Source: Paenibacillus sp. TCA20 (GTDB lineage: Bacteria > Bacillota > Bacilli > Paenibacillales > Paenibacillaceae). From it: a DNA stretch of 64,000 nucleotides. Where the stretch lies: contig NZ_BBIW01000015.1 in assembly GCF_000732325.1 (NCBI RefSeq), positions 1 through 64,000 of the forward strand. The letters run 5' to 3'. This document shows, piece by piece, positions 1 to 8,681 of the stretch. The notes beneath the pieces were generated by a model, which saw only the letters and a list, made by a program, of their open reading frames with translations, ran no database searches and was not told the origin of the DNA. Position 1 is the first letter of the stretch. Every line of letters begins with the position of its first letter. The position numbers and the translations under genes are program-made.

Positions 1-360
1 GGGGCAGTCGGTGCAACCGGTCCAACGGGTGCGACGGGTGATGCCGGGGCAGTCGGTGCAACTGGTTCGACAGGAGCAACGGGCGAAACCGGGGCAGTCG
101 GTGCGACCGGCTCAACGGGAGCAACGGGAGAAGCCGGAGCAGTCGGTGCAACGGGTCCGACAGGAGCGACAGGAGAAGTCGGAGCAGTCGGTGCAACTGG
201 CCCTACAGGAGCAACGGGAGAAGCAGGAGCAGTTGGAGCCACGGGCTCAACAGGAGCAACCGGTGACGCAGGGGCAGTCGGTGCAACTGGCCCGACAGGA
301 GCAACCGGTGATGCAGGAGCAGTAGGGGCGACAGGTCCGACAGGTGCAACTGCCGCATCG
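1..360 (+). repeat. Tandem 45-bp repeat, 8 units, coding for collagen-like triplets
   Basis: Eight consecutive 45-bp units, each starting near the codons for Gly-Ala-Val-Gly, run from base 1 to 360 and keep the reading frame. Units differ at few positions (P/S and D/E/A/T/V codons). The array probably continues upstream of the window. A tract of this kind can change length by slippage or recombination without shifting the frame. Confidence 0.9.
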
Positions 361-753
361 CCTGTGCTGGCTTTTGCAAATGTTCCCGCAGCCATAGCTA
401 TGCCTGCAGCGACGGAGATTACGCTTGCGACAGTAACACAGGATACTACAGCAGGCCTCCCGCTTAAGTTAGATTACACACTCTCTGCAGAAGTCGATAC
501 GACAGCAGATTGGTCGGTTCAGATGGAATTTAGATTGTACCGGGATGCAACCTTGATCAATTCACAGATCATCATTAGAAGCGGTAGTACCGCAGGTATT
601 CAGCGGTTTATCATTGCGAATACCTATGTAGATACAGCTCCTGCAACGGCGACAAACACGTATACTGTCAGAGGATTTTTGACGGCAAGCACGAATGTGA
701 CCTCTGTATCCGCAAATAATACCAACTTCAACGCGATTTCTTTCCCAACATGA
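1..753 (+). CDS. Collagen-like repeat surface protein (3' part; 5' end outside window)
   Basis: Frame 1 is open from the first base to the TGA at 751-753, giving the last 250 residues. Residues 1-120 are eight tandem 15-residue units of Gly-X-Thr/Ala/Val triplets such as GAVGATGPTGATGDA, encoded by in-phase 45-bp units. Residues 121-250 form a non-repetitive, Thr/Ala-rich, probably beta-sandwich C-terminal domain. Gly-X-Y repeats with a globular C-terminus are typical of bacterial collagen-like proteins, including exosporium filaments of spore formers. No anchor motif is visible at the C-terminus. The start, any signal peptide and the total repeat number lie outside the window. Frame 2 is also open through the repeat, which is only a by-product of the repeat composition. 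The collagen-like class is well supported; spore versus cell-surface location is inference. Confidence 0.85.
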   Translation, partial: GAVGATGPTGATGDAGAVGATGSTGATGETGAVGATGSTGATGEAGAVGATGPTGATGEVGAVGATGPTGATGEAGAVGATGSTGATGDAGAVGATGPTGATGDAGAVGATGPTGATAASPVLAFANVPAAIAMPAATEITLATVTQDTTAGLPLKLDYTLSAEVDTTADWSVQMEFRLYRDATLINSQIIIRSGSTAGIQRFIIANTYVDTAPATATNTYTVRGFLTASTNVTSVSANNTNFNAISFPT

Positions 754-1079
754 TGGTGCTGTTATTTTATCCCTACCTTCGTTAGATTAAATATCAATTC
801 ACAAGCAGGGCTTCAATAAGAGCCCTGTTTCTTTTTGTCAAATGAAGCTCTTAAAATGGAATAACAGCAAATATTTCAAAAAATGACGTATTATCCGATA
901 AATTTTAATACAGGGCTGAATCACATTTCGATTCTAGCTATAGTGACTATGACACGTGAATATAAAAAACTACATTTCAAATCTCTGATATTCTTATATA
1001 ATAATGCTGATCATCATTTTTCCAAAAACACACAACGATGTATTTTCAATGCAGCTTTTTATTATTTCAGGAGGAATAC
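754..1079. other. Intergenic region between collagen-like gene and PilZ gene
   Basis: This 326-bp AT-rich gap holds the terminator of the collagen-like gene at 806-836. The rest shows no clear gene. A 66-codon open frame at 883-1083 has no ribosome binding site and no recognisable motif, and is taken as chance. The promoter of the PilZ gene should lie here, but no convincing -35/-10 pair stood out. Confidence 0.5.
806..836 (+). terminator. Rho-independent terminator of the collagen-like gene
   Basis: A 7-bp stem, CAGGGCT (806-812) pairing with AGCCCTG (821-827), is followed by the T-rich tail TTTCTTTTT. It lies 53 bp after the stop codon. Confidence 0.8.
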
Positions 1080-1748
1080 ATGATGAGCATAGATAAAATT
1101 AACGAAGCCTCATTAATAGACTGCGTCGTCGTTGTACGGAGTAAGCTCCGCTCGGTTGGAGGGCGTATCTCTTATATAGAAGGCGATGTATTTGAAGTGA
1201 TGTTTGAGGTGGAGGAGAATATCCCGTTTCCGTTAGGTAATTCGGTGGGGATTACGATCTACTCAGCTGATGGGTTAATTGTGTTTGATACCTATCCCAT
1301 TGCAAGCTACTTGCAGCGGATTCTATGTATTTTGCCACCAGATTTGCAGAAAAAGATGCTGAATAGACGAAAAGATATCCGTATTCCGGTCAGACACCTG
1401 AACTCTTGTCTAGAGTCTTTGATACCGCACGCTTCCTCCAGTCCGATTATATTTGAGCAAGGGCTGCAATGTGATATTAAAAATATTAGCTTGGGAGGCT
1501 TGCTGTTCTCCTTAGAAAGTCCGATTCCAATTCAGGAGAAGGATATCGTCCGTGTGAATCTCGACGGGAATCTCAGGCTTAATGCGATAATCAGACATCA
1601 TCAGAACCTGGATACAGAGTATAGATACGGTGCAGAATTCGTGGAGATATCGAAGGAGGATAAGCATACGCTCAAATCCCTTATTATTAACCAACAAGCT
1701 ACGCATCGTCCAATGCAGATTGGGATTGAGCATTATTTGAACGATTGA
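1080..1748 (+). CDS. PilZ domain protein (c-di-GMP receptor, YcgR/DgrA-like)
   Basis: The predicted 222-residue soluble protein has an N-terminal YcgR-N-like beta domain (about residues 15-90) and a C-terminal PilZ domain. Both c-di-GMP-binding signatures are present: RxxxR as RKDIR at residues 97-101, and (D/N)xSxxG as NISLGG at residues 135-140. In this family, binding of c-di-GMP links cyclase activity to motility or surface behaviour. The start is set by AGGAGG at 1069-1074, 5 nt before ATG 1080, with a second ATG at 1083; the upstream in-frame ATG at 1038 has no such site. The gene converges on a GGDEF cyclase gene across a shared hairpin, so a cyclase/receptor pair is plausible but not shown. 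There are no membrane segments. Confidence 0.85.
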   Translation: MMSIDKINEASLIDCVVVVRSKLRSVGGRISYIEGDVFEVMFEVEENIPFPLGNSVGITIYSADGLIVFDTYPIASYLQRILCILPPDLQKKMLNRRKDIRIPVRHLNSCLESLIPHASSSPIIFEQGLQCDIKNISLGGLLFSLESPIPIQEKDIVRVNLDGNLRLNAIIRHHQNLDTEYRYGAEFVEISKEDKHTLKSLIINQQATHRPMQIGIEHYLND

Positions 1749-1796
1749 TAATGGTGAAGCGAGAACAGGGCTTTTGCGTCAAAATGTATTGGATAT

Positions 1797-1824
1797 AAAT
1801 AACCCGGCATCTGCCGGGTTATTT
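1797..1824. terminator. Bidirectional terminator between PilZ and GGDEF genes
   Basis: A perfect 13-bp inverted repeat, left arm 1797-1809 and right arm 1812-1824, surrounds a 2-nt loop with a GC-rich core (ACCCGGCA/TGCCGGGT) and A/T outer arms. It lies between two converging genes and can serve both. Confidence 0.85.
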
Positions 1825-1830
1825 GCATAG

Positions 1831-3477
1831 CTATTCATCCGATGATTTGATATCTTCATGCTGATAGAAGGTGACCCGGTTTTTTCCGGATTGCTTGGAT
1901 TGATACAGGCTTTCGTCTGCAAGCCGAATTATACTTCCCACATCACTGTCATGGGTCGGGTAGAAGGATACACCCATACTGCAGCCGATCGTTACATGAT
2001 TAAGATCAATTATAAACGGGCTGTTGATCGATTCAATCATCCGAAGAGAAATCGTGCGTGCCATCTCCATCGCTTCATTCTTCTCGGTGCGCAGAATAAT
2101 CAAAAATTCATCACCGCCTAAGCGGACAACGATATCATACTCTGAGTGGCTTCTCTTAATCGGCTTGCTGCCTTTTGCAATAAAATATCACCCGTCTGAT
2201 GTCCCAGAGTGTCGTTAACAAGCTTAAATCCGTCCAAATCCAAATACATAAAAGCTAACGTCTCATGCTCTGGATTCATATCCATAATGGTGCTCTCCAA
2301 ATAAATCTCAAGTGCCGCCCGATTAGGTAAGCCTGTCAGCTGATCCCGATGAGCCTGATTCTTCATATCACCCAGCGCTGTTTCGGTTCGAACCAGTGTA
2401 TCGACCAGACTGCGAAGAGACAAGGAGAGGATCTGCATATCTGAGAAACTCTTATATACCGGGATTTTAACATCTTTCCCTTGTCTCAGCTGATTAGCCG
2501 CATTGGATTCCCCGGATCGGCTTCGTAATTCGCTCGGACAATAACCAGCCGATCGCAGCAAAGATGAGGGCAGCGGCTGCCCCTACCATAATAAACTGTC
2601 TTGTCAGCTCGTTAAGACCAATAAAGGCTGTGGCTTCGGGCTGCCTGACGAGTACGGACCAGCCGAGACCCTCATAATTCAAATATCCATCTCCATAGGC
2701 ATAGCCGGTTAGATATGTTTGTCCATCGGGCCATTCTTCAATTTTCCATGAATTTTCACCGTTTTGCACATTTTGGATGGATTGAATGTCTAGTTGTTGA
2801 CCCACCATATCATCGGGCCCTAACAGAATCGTGTTATCGTTCTTACTCACTATGAACAGCTCCATACCCTGCGTATGCTGCTGCTGAGGCTCTAATATCG
2901 TGCGCTCTACCTCTCTAGACCATTCCCAGCTGAGGTGAGCGGCGAGCACTCCTTTTACCTGACCGTTACGGTCCATTACCGGCATACTAATATCGACAAA
3001 CTGCAGCGGCTCTCCGCTAGGATTGGGCAGAAGCTTGGCCAGCAGAACAGCATCGTGAACATCACCAATGAATTTCCCTTTGATTCCTTCCTTGAAGACA
3101 GGACGTTCAGAAATATTGGACCCGACCAGAATTCCATCCGTCGCCGCCATCACATCTCCGTTCACATTCATATAACCTATCCATGAGAAAGAAGGAAAGC
3201 TCGTTTGAAGCTGGCCCATTAATTTTTGAATTTCGGAGATCTCGTTATTCTGGGCCAGTGTATATGTAGCGGCCAGCATTTCAACTTCTCCCTGCCTTGA
3301 CCACATAAAATTGTCCAGCTTATCTGACATCTGATAGGCGATGTTGGCAAGGGATTGACCAATCTCCTTCTGGAGGCTGTTCTCGGCACGATGACTGAGA
3401 ATGGACCCCATTATGAGTGTGAGCATGATAACGATTACAGTGAATGCAAAGACAAGAACAGTACGAAGTTTGAACAT
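1831..3477 (-). pseudogene. Membrane diguanylate cyclase (dCache-HAMP-GGDEF), frame-disrupted twice
   Basis: Three minus-strand segments join into one cyclase that would make c-di-GMP from two GTP. In order they give a TM helix near the start, a periplasmic-type Cache sensor domain, a second TM helix, a HAMP start (ERITKPIRGI), a linker, the GGDEF entry motif RDQLTGLPNR and, after the second break, the GGDEF residues themselves (codons at 2104-2118). Break 1 is near 2498-2505: the HAMP frame reaches a stop while the sequence continues as AANQLRQGKD in another frame. Break 2 is near 2150: loss of one A from an AAA run would explain the change, since restoring it gives RESHSEYD running into RLGGDEF. 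All domains and active-site residues survive, so homopolymer sequencing errors are as likely as real decay. ATG 3477 follows AGGAGG by 4 nt; ATG 3495 overlaps that site. Confidence 0.8.
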
Positions 3478-3669
3478 GAGGCCTCCTAAGCGCATGACAG
3501 AAATACTCGAAATTTGACGAACAGAGTGAATATATCATGAACAGGATATATATTCCATACCCAAAAGCACATCTACAAAAAAGTCCAATTGATGGAAAGA
3601 TCGTGTTAACGTATGCTGTACAAAGTAAACGCTAATCTACACTACATTCAATGATATGGAGGACCACAC

Positions 3670-4941
3670 ATGATACTTCAGCAATCCGATCCAGTTTGTC
3701 TTGCATCTGTTGATGCGAGTGCAGCTGGCCCTAACTGTAAGATGTTATTCGGGGATCTCAATAACGATGGAAGATTAGAACTGGTCATGATTCAGCCGGA
3801 TAACCGCAAGGATGTAAGGTATATCCCTCATCAGGTGCAGTGTATCACGGTATTTGATCTGGAGGGACGGATGCTCTGGCAAAGAGGAACTTCGGATAGG
3901 GATGCAGGCACACAAGGATCGGATTATCCTGCACAAGTGTATGATCTGGACGGTGATGGACAGCTGGAAGTCCTGTGCGTGATGAATGACCAGTTCCATA
4001 TCATTGACGGGACCACAGGGGAGAGTAAACAGGTCTATGACCTTCCATCTCCGGAAGCGCATGACTGTATTATTATCGCGAATTTGTCGGGAAAGGATCG
4101 TCCTACAGATCTATTGCTTAAAGATCGTTATCATCAGATATGGGCATTAAATTCTGAGTTTGAACTGCTGTGGACGCATCAAGGAAATCCCGGGCACTTC
4201 CCGTGGGTTTACGATATCGATGGTGATGGTAAAGACGAAGTCATGGCAGGGTATGATCTGCTGGATTCAACTGGAAACGTACTATGGAGCTGTCAGGACT
4301 TGTCTGATCATGCAGACTGTATATGGGTAGGGGATGTAAACGGTGACGGAGAAATGGAGATTGTCATTGGCGGCAGTGTAACGGTCATGATGGATAAGCA
4401 TGGAACTGAAGTATGGAGATATGAGGACTCCATTGAATCCCAGCATATTGCGCTTGGACGATTCCGAGACGATCTGCCGGGGCTCCAAATTGCAGGACTG
4501 GACCGGATCATTCGCGGAGATGGAAAATCAAGCCTTAAAGGCAAGGATGGAATGTTCATGCTGGATGCAAACGGTCAAGAAATATGGAAGGAGCATCGTC
4601 AAACAGACGGCTGGCTCACCATTATAGATACCATCAGCGGCTGGGATGAGAGCGGGATGGATTACATACTAGCTTATAGACGTGGAGGGGGTATATTTCC
4701 TACGCTCTATGACGGTGATATGAATGTGGTTACAGCCTTTCCGGTAGATGGTTATGTAGGGCATGCTGATTTTCTAGGTAACGGCCGGGAGCAAATTGCA
4801 ATTCATGATGGGGATACGATTCACATCTATTCTTCGCATGCAGATTCTATCGCAGTTATGCCGGGAGCGAAGCCTTTAGTTCAAACGAAGCGACTATACA
4901 GCTCTACCATTTATATGGGCGGAGAAGTTATCAAATCTTAA
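3670..4941 (+). CDS. FG-GAP/VCBS-type calcium-binding beta-propeller protein, function unknown
   Basis: The 423-residue protein carries at least four calcium-loop repeats of the DxDGDGxxE type: DLNNDGRLE, DLDGDGQLE, DIDGDGKDE and DVNGDGEME. Each is followed by a beta strand, as in FG-GAP propellers. The pattern also resembles the propeller of family 11 rhamnogalacturonan lyases, but I cannot assign catalytic residues. There is no signal peptide, lipobox or membrane helix, so it appears cytoplasmic, which is unusual for a calcium-propeller protein. The start follows GGAGG at 3658-3662 by 7 nt. It is a single gene with its own terminator, next to but convergent with an SDR gene. The propeller is well supported; no function is claimed. 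Confidence 0.7.
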   Translation: MILQQSDPVCLASVDASAAGPNCKMLFGDLNNDGRLELVMIQPDNRKDVRYIPHQVQCITVFDLEGRMLWQRGTSDRDAGTQGSDYPAQVYDLDGDGQLEVLCVMNDQFHIIDGTTGESKQVYDLPSPEAHDCIIIANLSGKDRPTDLLLKDRYHQIWALNSEFELLWTHQGNPGHFPWVYDIDGDGKDEVMAGYDLLDSTGNVLWSCQDLSDHADCIWVGDVNGDGEMEIVIGGSVTVMMDKHGTEVWRYEDSIESQHIALGRFRDDLPGLQIAGLDRIIRGDGKSSLKGKDGMFMLDANGQEIWKEHRQTDGWLTIIDTISGWDESGMDYILAYRRGGGIFPTLYDGDMNVVTAFPVDGYVGHADFLGNGREQIAIHDGDTIHIYSSHADSIAVMPGAKPLVQTKRLYSSTIYMGGEVIKS

Positions 4942-4953
4942 GTTAATACAAGG

Positions 4954-5004
4954 GACACCTATTATTGTTGATCATGCCAGCAAAATAGGTGTCTTTATTT
5001 TATT
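4954..5004. terminator. Bidirectional terminator between propeller and SDR genes
   Basis: GACACCTATT (4954-4963) pairs perfectly with AATAGGTGTC (4984-4993) around a 20-nt loop, followed by TTTATTTTATTT. It serves the plus-strand propeller gene and may also serve the converging SDR gene. Confidence 0.8.
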
Positions 5005-5854
5005 TACCGTTGCGTGTCATTCTAGCCAGCTCATCCCACTGTTCATCCGTCACTTCTGATAGCCCGTTAAACTGTCCTGCTCCCTGCAGCCATTCACCGC
5101 CATCAATCGTTATGACTTCACCGTTAATGAAGCCTGCATAGTCTGATATAAGAAAGGCCGCCAAATGAGTAAGCTCCTCCTTACTGCCAGCGCGTTTGAT
5201 AGGGATGCGATCAATCAATTGCTGCTGGAGCTCAGGTGTGGGAGAGAGTCTTGAGTCTGCACCATCGGTTGGAAATGCTCCCGGTGCAATGGCAACCTGA
5301 CGAATTCCATAAGGCGCCCATTCCACCGCTAGTGAACGAGTAAGGGCAAGCACGCCTGCTTTGGCTGCAGCAGAAGGGGTTACGTAGCCCGATCCCGTTG
5401 AAGCATAAGTCGTTACAATGTTCAGTATCGTTCCAGGATGACGAAGCTCAATCCATTGTTTGCCGACTTCAAGGGTCATATAGAAGGTACCATGCAGCAC
5501 GATGCCAAGAATGGAATCTACTGCCCGATGAGACAATCGCTCGGTTGGACTTATGAAGTTGCCTGCTGCGTTGTTGACAAGAATATCAACTTTTCCGTAA
5601 TGAGAATAAACCGCTTTCACAAATTCACTCACTTGAACAGGGTCTCTTACATCACAGGATTGTACATAGATGTCCTGACCTTTAGAGCGAAACACCTCAG
5701 CCGCTTGATCCAGGGCTGTCTGTCTTCTTCCGCATATGGCGAGCTTGGCACCAAGCTCTGCGAATTGCTCACTCATGGCCTGGCCGAGGCCGGTAGCACC
5801 TCCCGTAACGATAATGACTTTGTCTCTTAACAAGTCGGGTGAAAAAGGATTCAT
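5000..5854 (-). CDS. Short-chain dehydrogenase/reductase, 2,4-dienoyl-CoA reductase-like
   Basis: The 284-residue SDR has the cofactor-binding motif TGGATGLG near residue 17 and the NNAAGNF motif near residue 93. The catalytic region reads GYVTPSAAAKAGV, so the usual YxxxK is replaced by SxxxK. Ser in place of Tyr is known from 2,4-dienoyl-CoA reductases (DECR / YkuF-FadH type), which reduce dienoyl-CoA with NADPH during breakdown of unsaturated fatty acids. A tail of about 25 residues after the core is extra compared with a minimal SDR. The start follows AAGGAG by 7 nt on the minus strand. No other beta-oxidation gene is nearby, so the substrate is an inference from the motif alone; it could be another enoyl-CoA-type SDR. 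Confidence 0.75.
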   Translation of the reverse strand: MNPFSPDLLRDKVIIVTGGATGLGQAMSEQFAELGAKLAICGRRQTALDQAAEVFRSKGQDIYVQSCDVRDPVQVSEFVKAVYSHYGKVDILVNNAAGNFISPTERLSHRAVDSILGIVLHGTFYMTLEVGKQWIELRHPGTILNIVTTYASTGSGYVTPSAAAKAGVLALTRSLAVEWAPYGIRQVAIAPGAFPTDGADSRLSPTPELQQQLIDRIPIKRAGSKEELTHLAAFLISDYAGFINGEVITIDGGEWLQGAGQFNGLSEVTDEQWDELARMTRNGK

Positions 5855-5990
5855 ATGATCACTCCTTATGGAGATTTTACTTCACTGTGATAACAGATTA
5901 TCATGAATAGTAACCGAAGTCATCGTAAAAAAGACTCGTGAAGATCGGGTGATTTAAGCAGCACTATCATTCAATTAAGGAGTGAAGAGC

Positions 5991-6269
5991 ATGGAGAGGC
6001 TCGCCACACAGGCCTACTATAAAATGTTACGTAAAATCGAAGGTATTCATATGGAGACGATAGCTGATGAGCGTGAATTAGTTCTGTATCCTGATAAAAT
6101 TGTTACAAAATATCGGGAGTTTCCACTGGAAAAAGTATTTGATCTTTCCTACAAAAAGGTTGGGGAGATGGATGGACTGCTCTATCTGCACACACAGCAA
6201 GGCGTTTATCCTTATACTGTCAAAGAGAATCCGGCAGCATTCATTCAAGCGGTCAAAGAAAGAATATGA
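5991..6269 (+). CDS. Small PH-like domain protein, hypothetical
   Basis: This is a 92-residue soluble protein beginning MERLATQAYY. The pattern of beta strands (ELVLYPDKIVTKYREFPLEKVFDLSYK, then GLLYLHTQQGVYPYTV) ending in a helix (AAFIQAVKERI) resembles small bacterial pleckstrin-homology-like domains. That is a judgement by eye, not a family match. ATG 5991 is chosen because AAGGAG at 5977-5982 lies 8 nt upstream; the in-frame GTG at 5982 overlaps that site. It may be co-transcribed with the DUF2798-like gene 117 bp downstream. The function is unknown. Confidence 0.6.
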   Translation: MERLATQAYYKMLRKIEGIHMETIADERELVLYPDKIVTKYREFPLEKVFDLSYKKVGEMDGLLYLHTQQGVYPYTVKENPAAFIQAVKERI

Positions 6270-6386
6270 GGAACAGAAGGTCTGGACAGATCATTGACGA
6301 ACTACAGTCTTACTGATAAAATACATCGTTATGCGGCTCAGCAGCAACATGAGCATATAGATCAAAGAATAACGGAGAGTAGCATA

Positions 6387-6653
6387 ATGAAGCTGAACAA
6401 AAAGTACGAAACGATTATTTTTACCTTTTTTATGGCGTTCGGAATGTCATGTCTGATGTCATTTGTCATGATGTCCATTAATTACGGGTTCCATGATTCC
6501 TTCTTAATGATATGGATGCGTTCTTGGGGTATTGCCTTTTTGCTGGCCTTTCCTGTCGCCTATTTTCTTCCGAAAGGGATCCGCAGAGTGATGAAGAGAA
6601 TCCAGTTTGTGGAATATACGAGAGATACACCGCAGAGCACAGAACTGAAATAA
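6387..6653 (+). CDS. DUF2798-like two-helix membrane protein
   Basis: The 88-residue protein has two hydrophobic helices, around residues 9-32 and 42-65, separated by a short loop with FHDSF. It has a basic, cytoplasmic-looking tail (KGIRRVMKRIQ). Length, helix layout and the motif order fit the DUF2798 family of small membrane proteins of unknown function. ATG 6387 is preferred: GGAGAG at 6374-6379 lies 7 nt upstream, whereas extending to TTG 6294 adds an unrelated polar segment. A weak terminator follows at 6668. Confidence 0.65.
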   Translation: MKLNKKYETIIFTFFMAFGMSCLMSFVMMSINYGFHDSFLMIWMRSWGIAFLLAFPVAYFLPKGIRRVMKRIQFVEYTRDTPQSTELK

Positions 6654-6667
6654 TATGCCCGCGCTGA

Positions 6668-6704
6668 GGAGGAGGATTCGCACATTGAATCCTTCTTCTT
6701 TTTT
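6668..6704 (+). terminator. Terminator after the DUF2798-like gene
   Basis: GAGGATTC pairs with GAATCCTTC, with one G-T pair, around a short loop and is followed by TTCTTTTTT. It separates the small genes from the TerB operon. Confidence 0.6.
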
Positions 6705-6734
6705 GTGCAGGGATAGATGCTCATTTCCTTGAAG

Positions 6735-6743
6735 TGTTATAAT
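6735..6743 (+). promoter_or_regulatory. Extended -10 promoter of the TerB/ATPase/helicase operon
   Basis: The sequence TGTTATAAT is a perfect extended -10 (TGnTATAAT) lying 29 bp before the first start codon of the operon. No good -35 is found 17 bp upstream, as is common for extended -10 promoters. Confidence 0.5.
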
Positions 6744-6772
6744 CTAAGTTGTGATGGAGGGAGGTATGTCCT

Positions 6773-8665
6773 ATGAGTAACAACGATCGGATCCGGTTTG
6801 CCGAATTTGATCTGTCAGGAAATGAACGGGATGTTCCCATTGCTCCAATTGAAGCCAATTCCACGGATATTAAGCATAACAATTCTAGTTCTAGTGATTC
6901 CACATATAATCGAACCCTTAATTTGCCGATAGATGATCTGGACATTCCAGATGTGCTGATCTGGGAGGAAGCGAAGACTGAGAAACCACCTAAGGAAGGT
7001 TATGCAGAGCTCAGTAAAATGCAGGATGACCGTCAGAATCAGTCAGATAAACTACCTATTCAAGAGGTTCCTTATAGGGAATCTGTTCGTCAGATTTATG
7101 CCCCTAAGGAAGCTGTACCCCAGGTGAACTGGGAACAGGATTTTCGGTATATATCCCGTGAGCAGCAGTTTGTACATACAGCCAAAGAGTTGTCCGGGCA
7201 TACTGCTGAGCAGGCCTCGTTTGTTCCTTTTCACAGCTACTGGCCGACTTATGACCAGATGAGACCTGAGCAATACCAGTGGTATTTTTACTGGAGATCT
7301 GAAGTGCGGATGGGTCATTATCCAGTGACGGATTTGTCCTATCTGTTTGTGTATATATACGAGCTTATTAACGGGATAGGCTGGGTTGACCCTACCGATG
7401 GCTGGGAGCGGCTTAATAAGGTATGGCAGGCTTACCGTAAACATCATCCGAAGCTGGACAACTACATGAGAGAATGGCTCTATGATTTTGCGACGCTGCA
7501 TCAGCTGGGTTATGTCCCGCCTCCTATGCATAAGAAGCTGCCTCGCAACATGTCGAATGAATTGAAGGAGCTGGAATGGAAACGGAGATTCACCGCTGAA
7601 CCGGTAGAGCTGTCTTGGGACAACCTTTTTGTCATGCTGGATTATGATCCTGAACGAAGCCGGTTTTATATCGAGAGTGGTCGATATGAGATGACGAGAT
7701 TTACTCCGAAGGTCATTGCCCTTGTTGATCAATATTTATACAGATCCCATGGAGCCCGGCTGATCCAGCGCTTTGAACCCCAGTCTTGGCGTGTGAAACG
7801 GACGCTGTTCAAGAGTGCACTATATGATAGTGACATCTACGGACGAACGATAACCGTTGACTATGTTCCCATCAGCGAGCATAAGCCGCTAAGAGCTTAT
7901 CTCACTCAGCTAGTACGGTTCACTGAGAATAAGCTGCGAGAATTGAAAGGATTTAAAGGCCGACTAAGAGGGATTGAGCTGGAACAAGATGTGGAGGAGC
8001 TTATTTCACGCTACTTGGCAAAAGAAATGAACGCACTCCAAGCCGAAACAGCTCGGGCAGTTAAGCCACAGATCCACATCAATCACCACAAGCTTGAGCG
8101 CTTAGCACGTGAATCCAATGAAGTAAGAGATATGCTGATGCTTGGCGTAGATGATGAAGAGCAGGCAGTGAATACATCCAGTAAGGCACAGATTAAACAT
8201 AGAGGACATAACAGATTAATGGAACATAGCGGCTCCCAAGCAGCTTCCTTGAAGCGCGAGACTGGAGGACAGCAGATTATTCAGGCCGTTATGGACTTTG
8301 ATGCACCTGCTCCTCTATCTGTAGACGAAATTGAAGAAGTGAATCTCGTATCAGCTGTTGTTGCGGAGAATCAAGTGGAAGAGCAGCCTGCTGTGGTATG
8401 GAACGTGGAAGAGCTTGATGAGGAATGGAGAGATTTTGCCGCTAGCTTACAGCATACACATCTCGAAATTTTGCTCGCACTTAAGAACAGCCATGGTGCA
8501 CAAGCGCTGCAGGCTGCTGCCAGCAGAGCAGGCTCCATGCCCGCTGTGTTGATTGAGGAGATTAATGAAGCCGCAATGGAGCATATCGGAGACTTGATCA
8601 TTGATGAGGACATGATTGTCGAAGATTATATGAGTATGCTGGACAAGCTATGTTCCGGAGAATGA
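6773..8665 (+). CDS. TerB N-terminal/C-terminal domain protein
   Basis: The 630-residue soluble protein has a variable acidic N-terminus. A TerB-N-like domain sits at about residues 150-260 (start SYWPTYDQMRPEQ, then repeated W/Y-rich helices such as YQWYFYWRSEVR). A middle region of about 200 residues follows, and the C-terminal 100 residues look like TerB-C (WRDFAASLQHTHLEILLAL to the end). Comparative analyses of Ter systems have linked TerB-N/TerB-C proteins to operons with ATPases and helicases and proposed DNA-processing roles. That is the arrangement here: the BrxD-like gene starts 17 bp downstream and the helicase overlaps that gene. GGAGGGAGG at 6756-6764 precedes ATG 6773 by 8 nt. 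The domain calls are by eye and no enzymatic residues are claimed. Confidence 0.75.
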   Translation: MSNNDRIRFAEFDLSGNERDVPIAPIEANSTDIKHNNSSSSDSTYNRTLNLPIDDLDIPDVLIWEEAKTEKPPKEGYAELSKMQDDRQNQSDKLPIQEVPYRESVRQIYAPKEAVPQVNWEQDFRYISREQQFVHTAKELSGHTAEQASFVPFHSYWPTYDQMRPEQYQWYFYWRSEVRMGHYPVTDLSYLFVYIYELINGIGWVDPTDGWERLNKVWQAYRKHHPKLDNYMREWLYDFATLHQLGYVPPPMHKKLPRNMSNELKELEWKRRFTAEPVELSWDNLFVMLDYDPERSRFYIESGRYEMTRFTPKVIALVDQYLYRSHGARLIQRFEPQSWRVKRTLFKSALYDSDIYGRTITVDYVPISEHKPLRAYLTQLVRFTENKLRELKGFKGRLRGIELEQDVEELISRYLAKEMNALQAETARAVKPQIHINHHKLERLARESNEVRDMLMLGVDDEEQAVNTSSKAQIKHRGHNRLMEHSGSQAASLKRETGGQQIIQAVMDFDAPAPLSVDEIEEVNLVSAVVAENQVEEQPAVVWNVEELDEEWRDFAASLQHTHLEILLALKNSHGAQALQAAASRAGSMPAVLIEEINEAAMEHIGDLIIDEDMIVEDYMSMLDKLCSGE

Positions 8666-8681
8666 AACGGGGTAATAAATA

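Noticed and set aside
11..325. Long open frame 2 reading Gln/Arg/Val-rich repeats
   Set aside because: It is the shadow of the 45-bp collagen repeat in another frame; the Gly-X-Y frame continues into a normal C-terminal domain and the frame 2 product has no plausible function.
883..1083. 66-codon open frame before the PilZ gene
   Set aside because: No ribosome binding site or recognisable motif, and it runs into the PilZ start region.
3620..3640. cre-like AGTAAACGCTAATC upstream of the propeller gene
   Set aside because: Only 11 of 14 positions match and the conserved outer TG and CA are broken.
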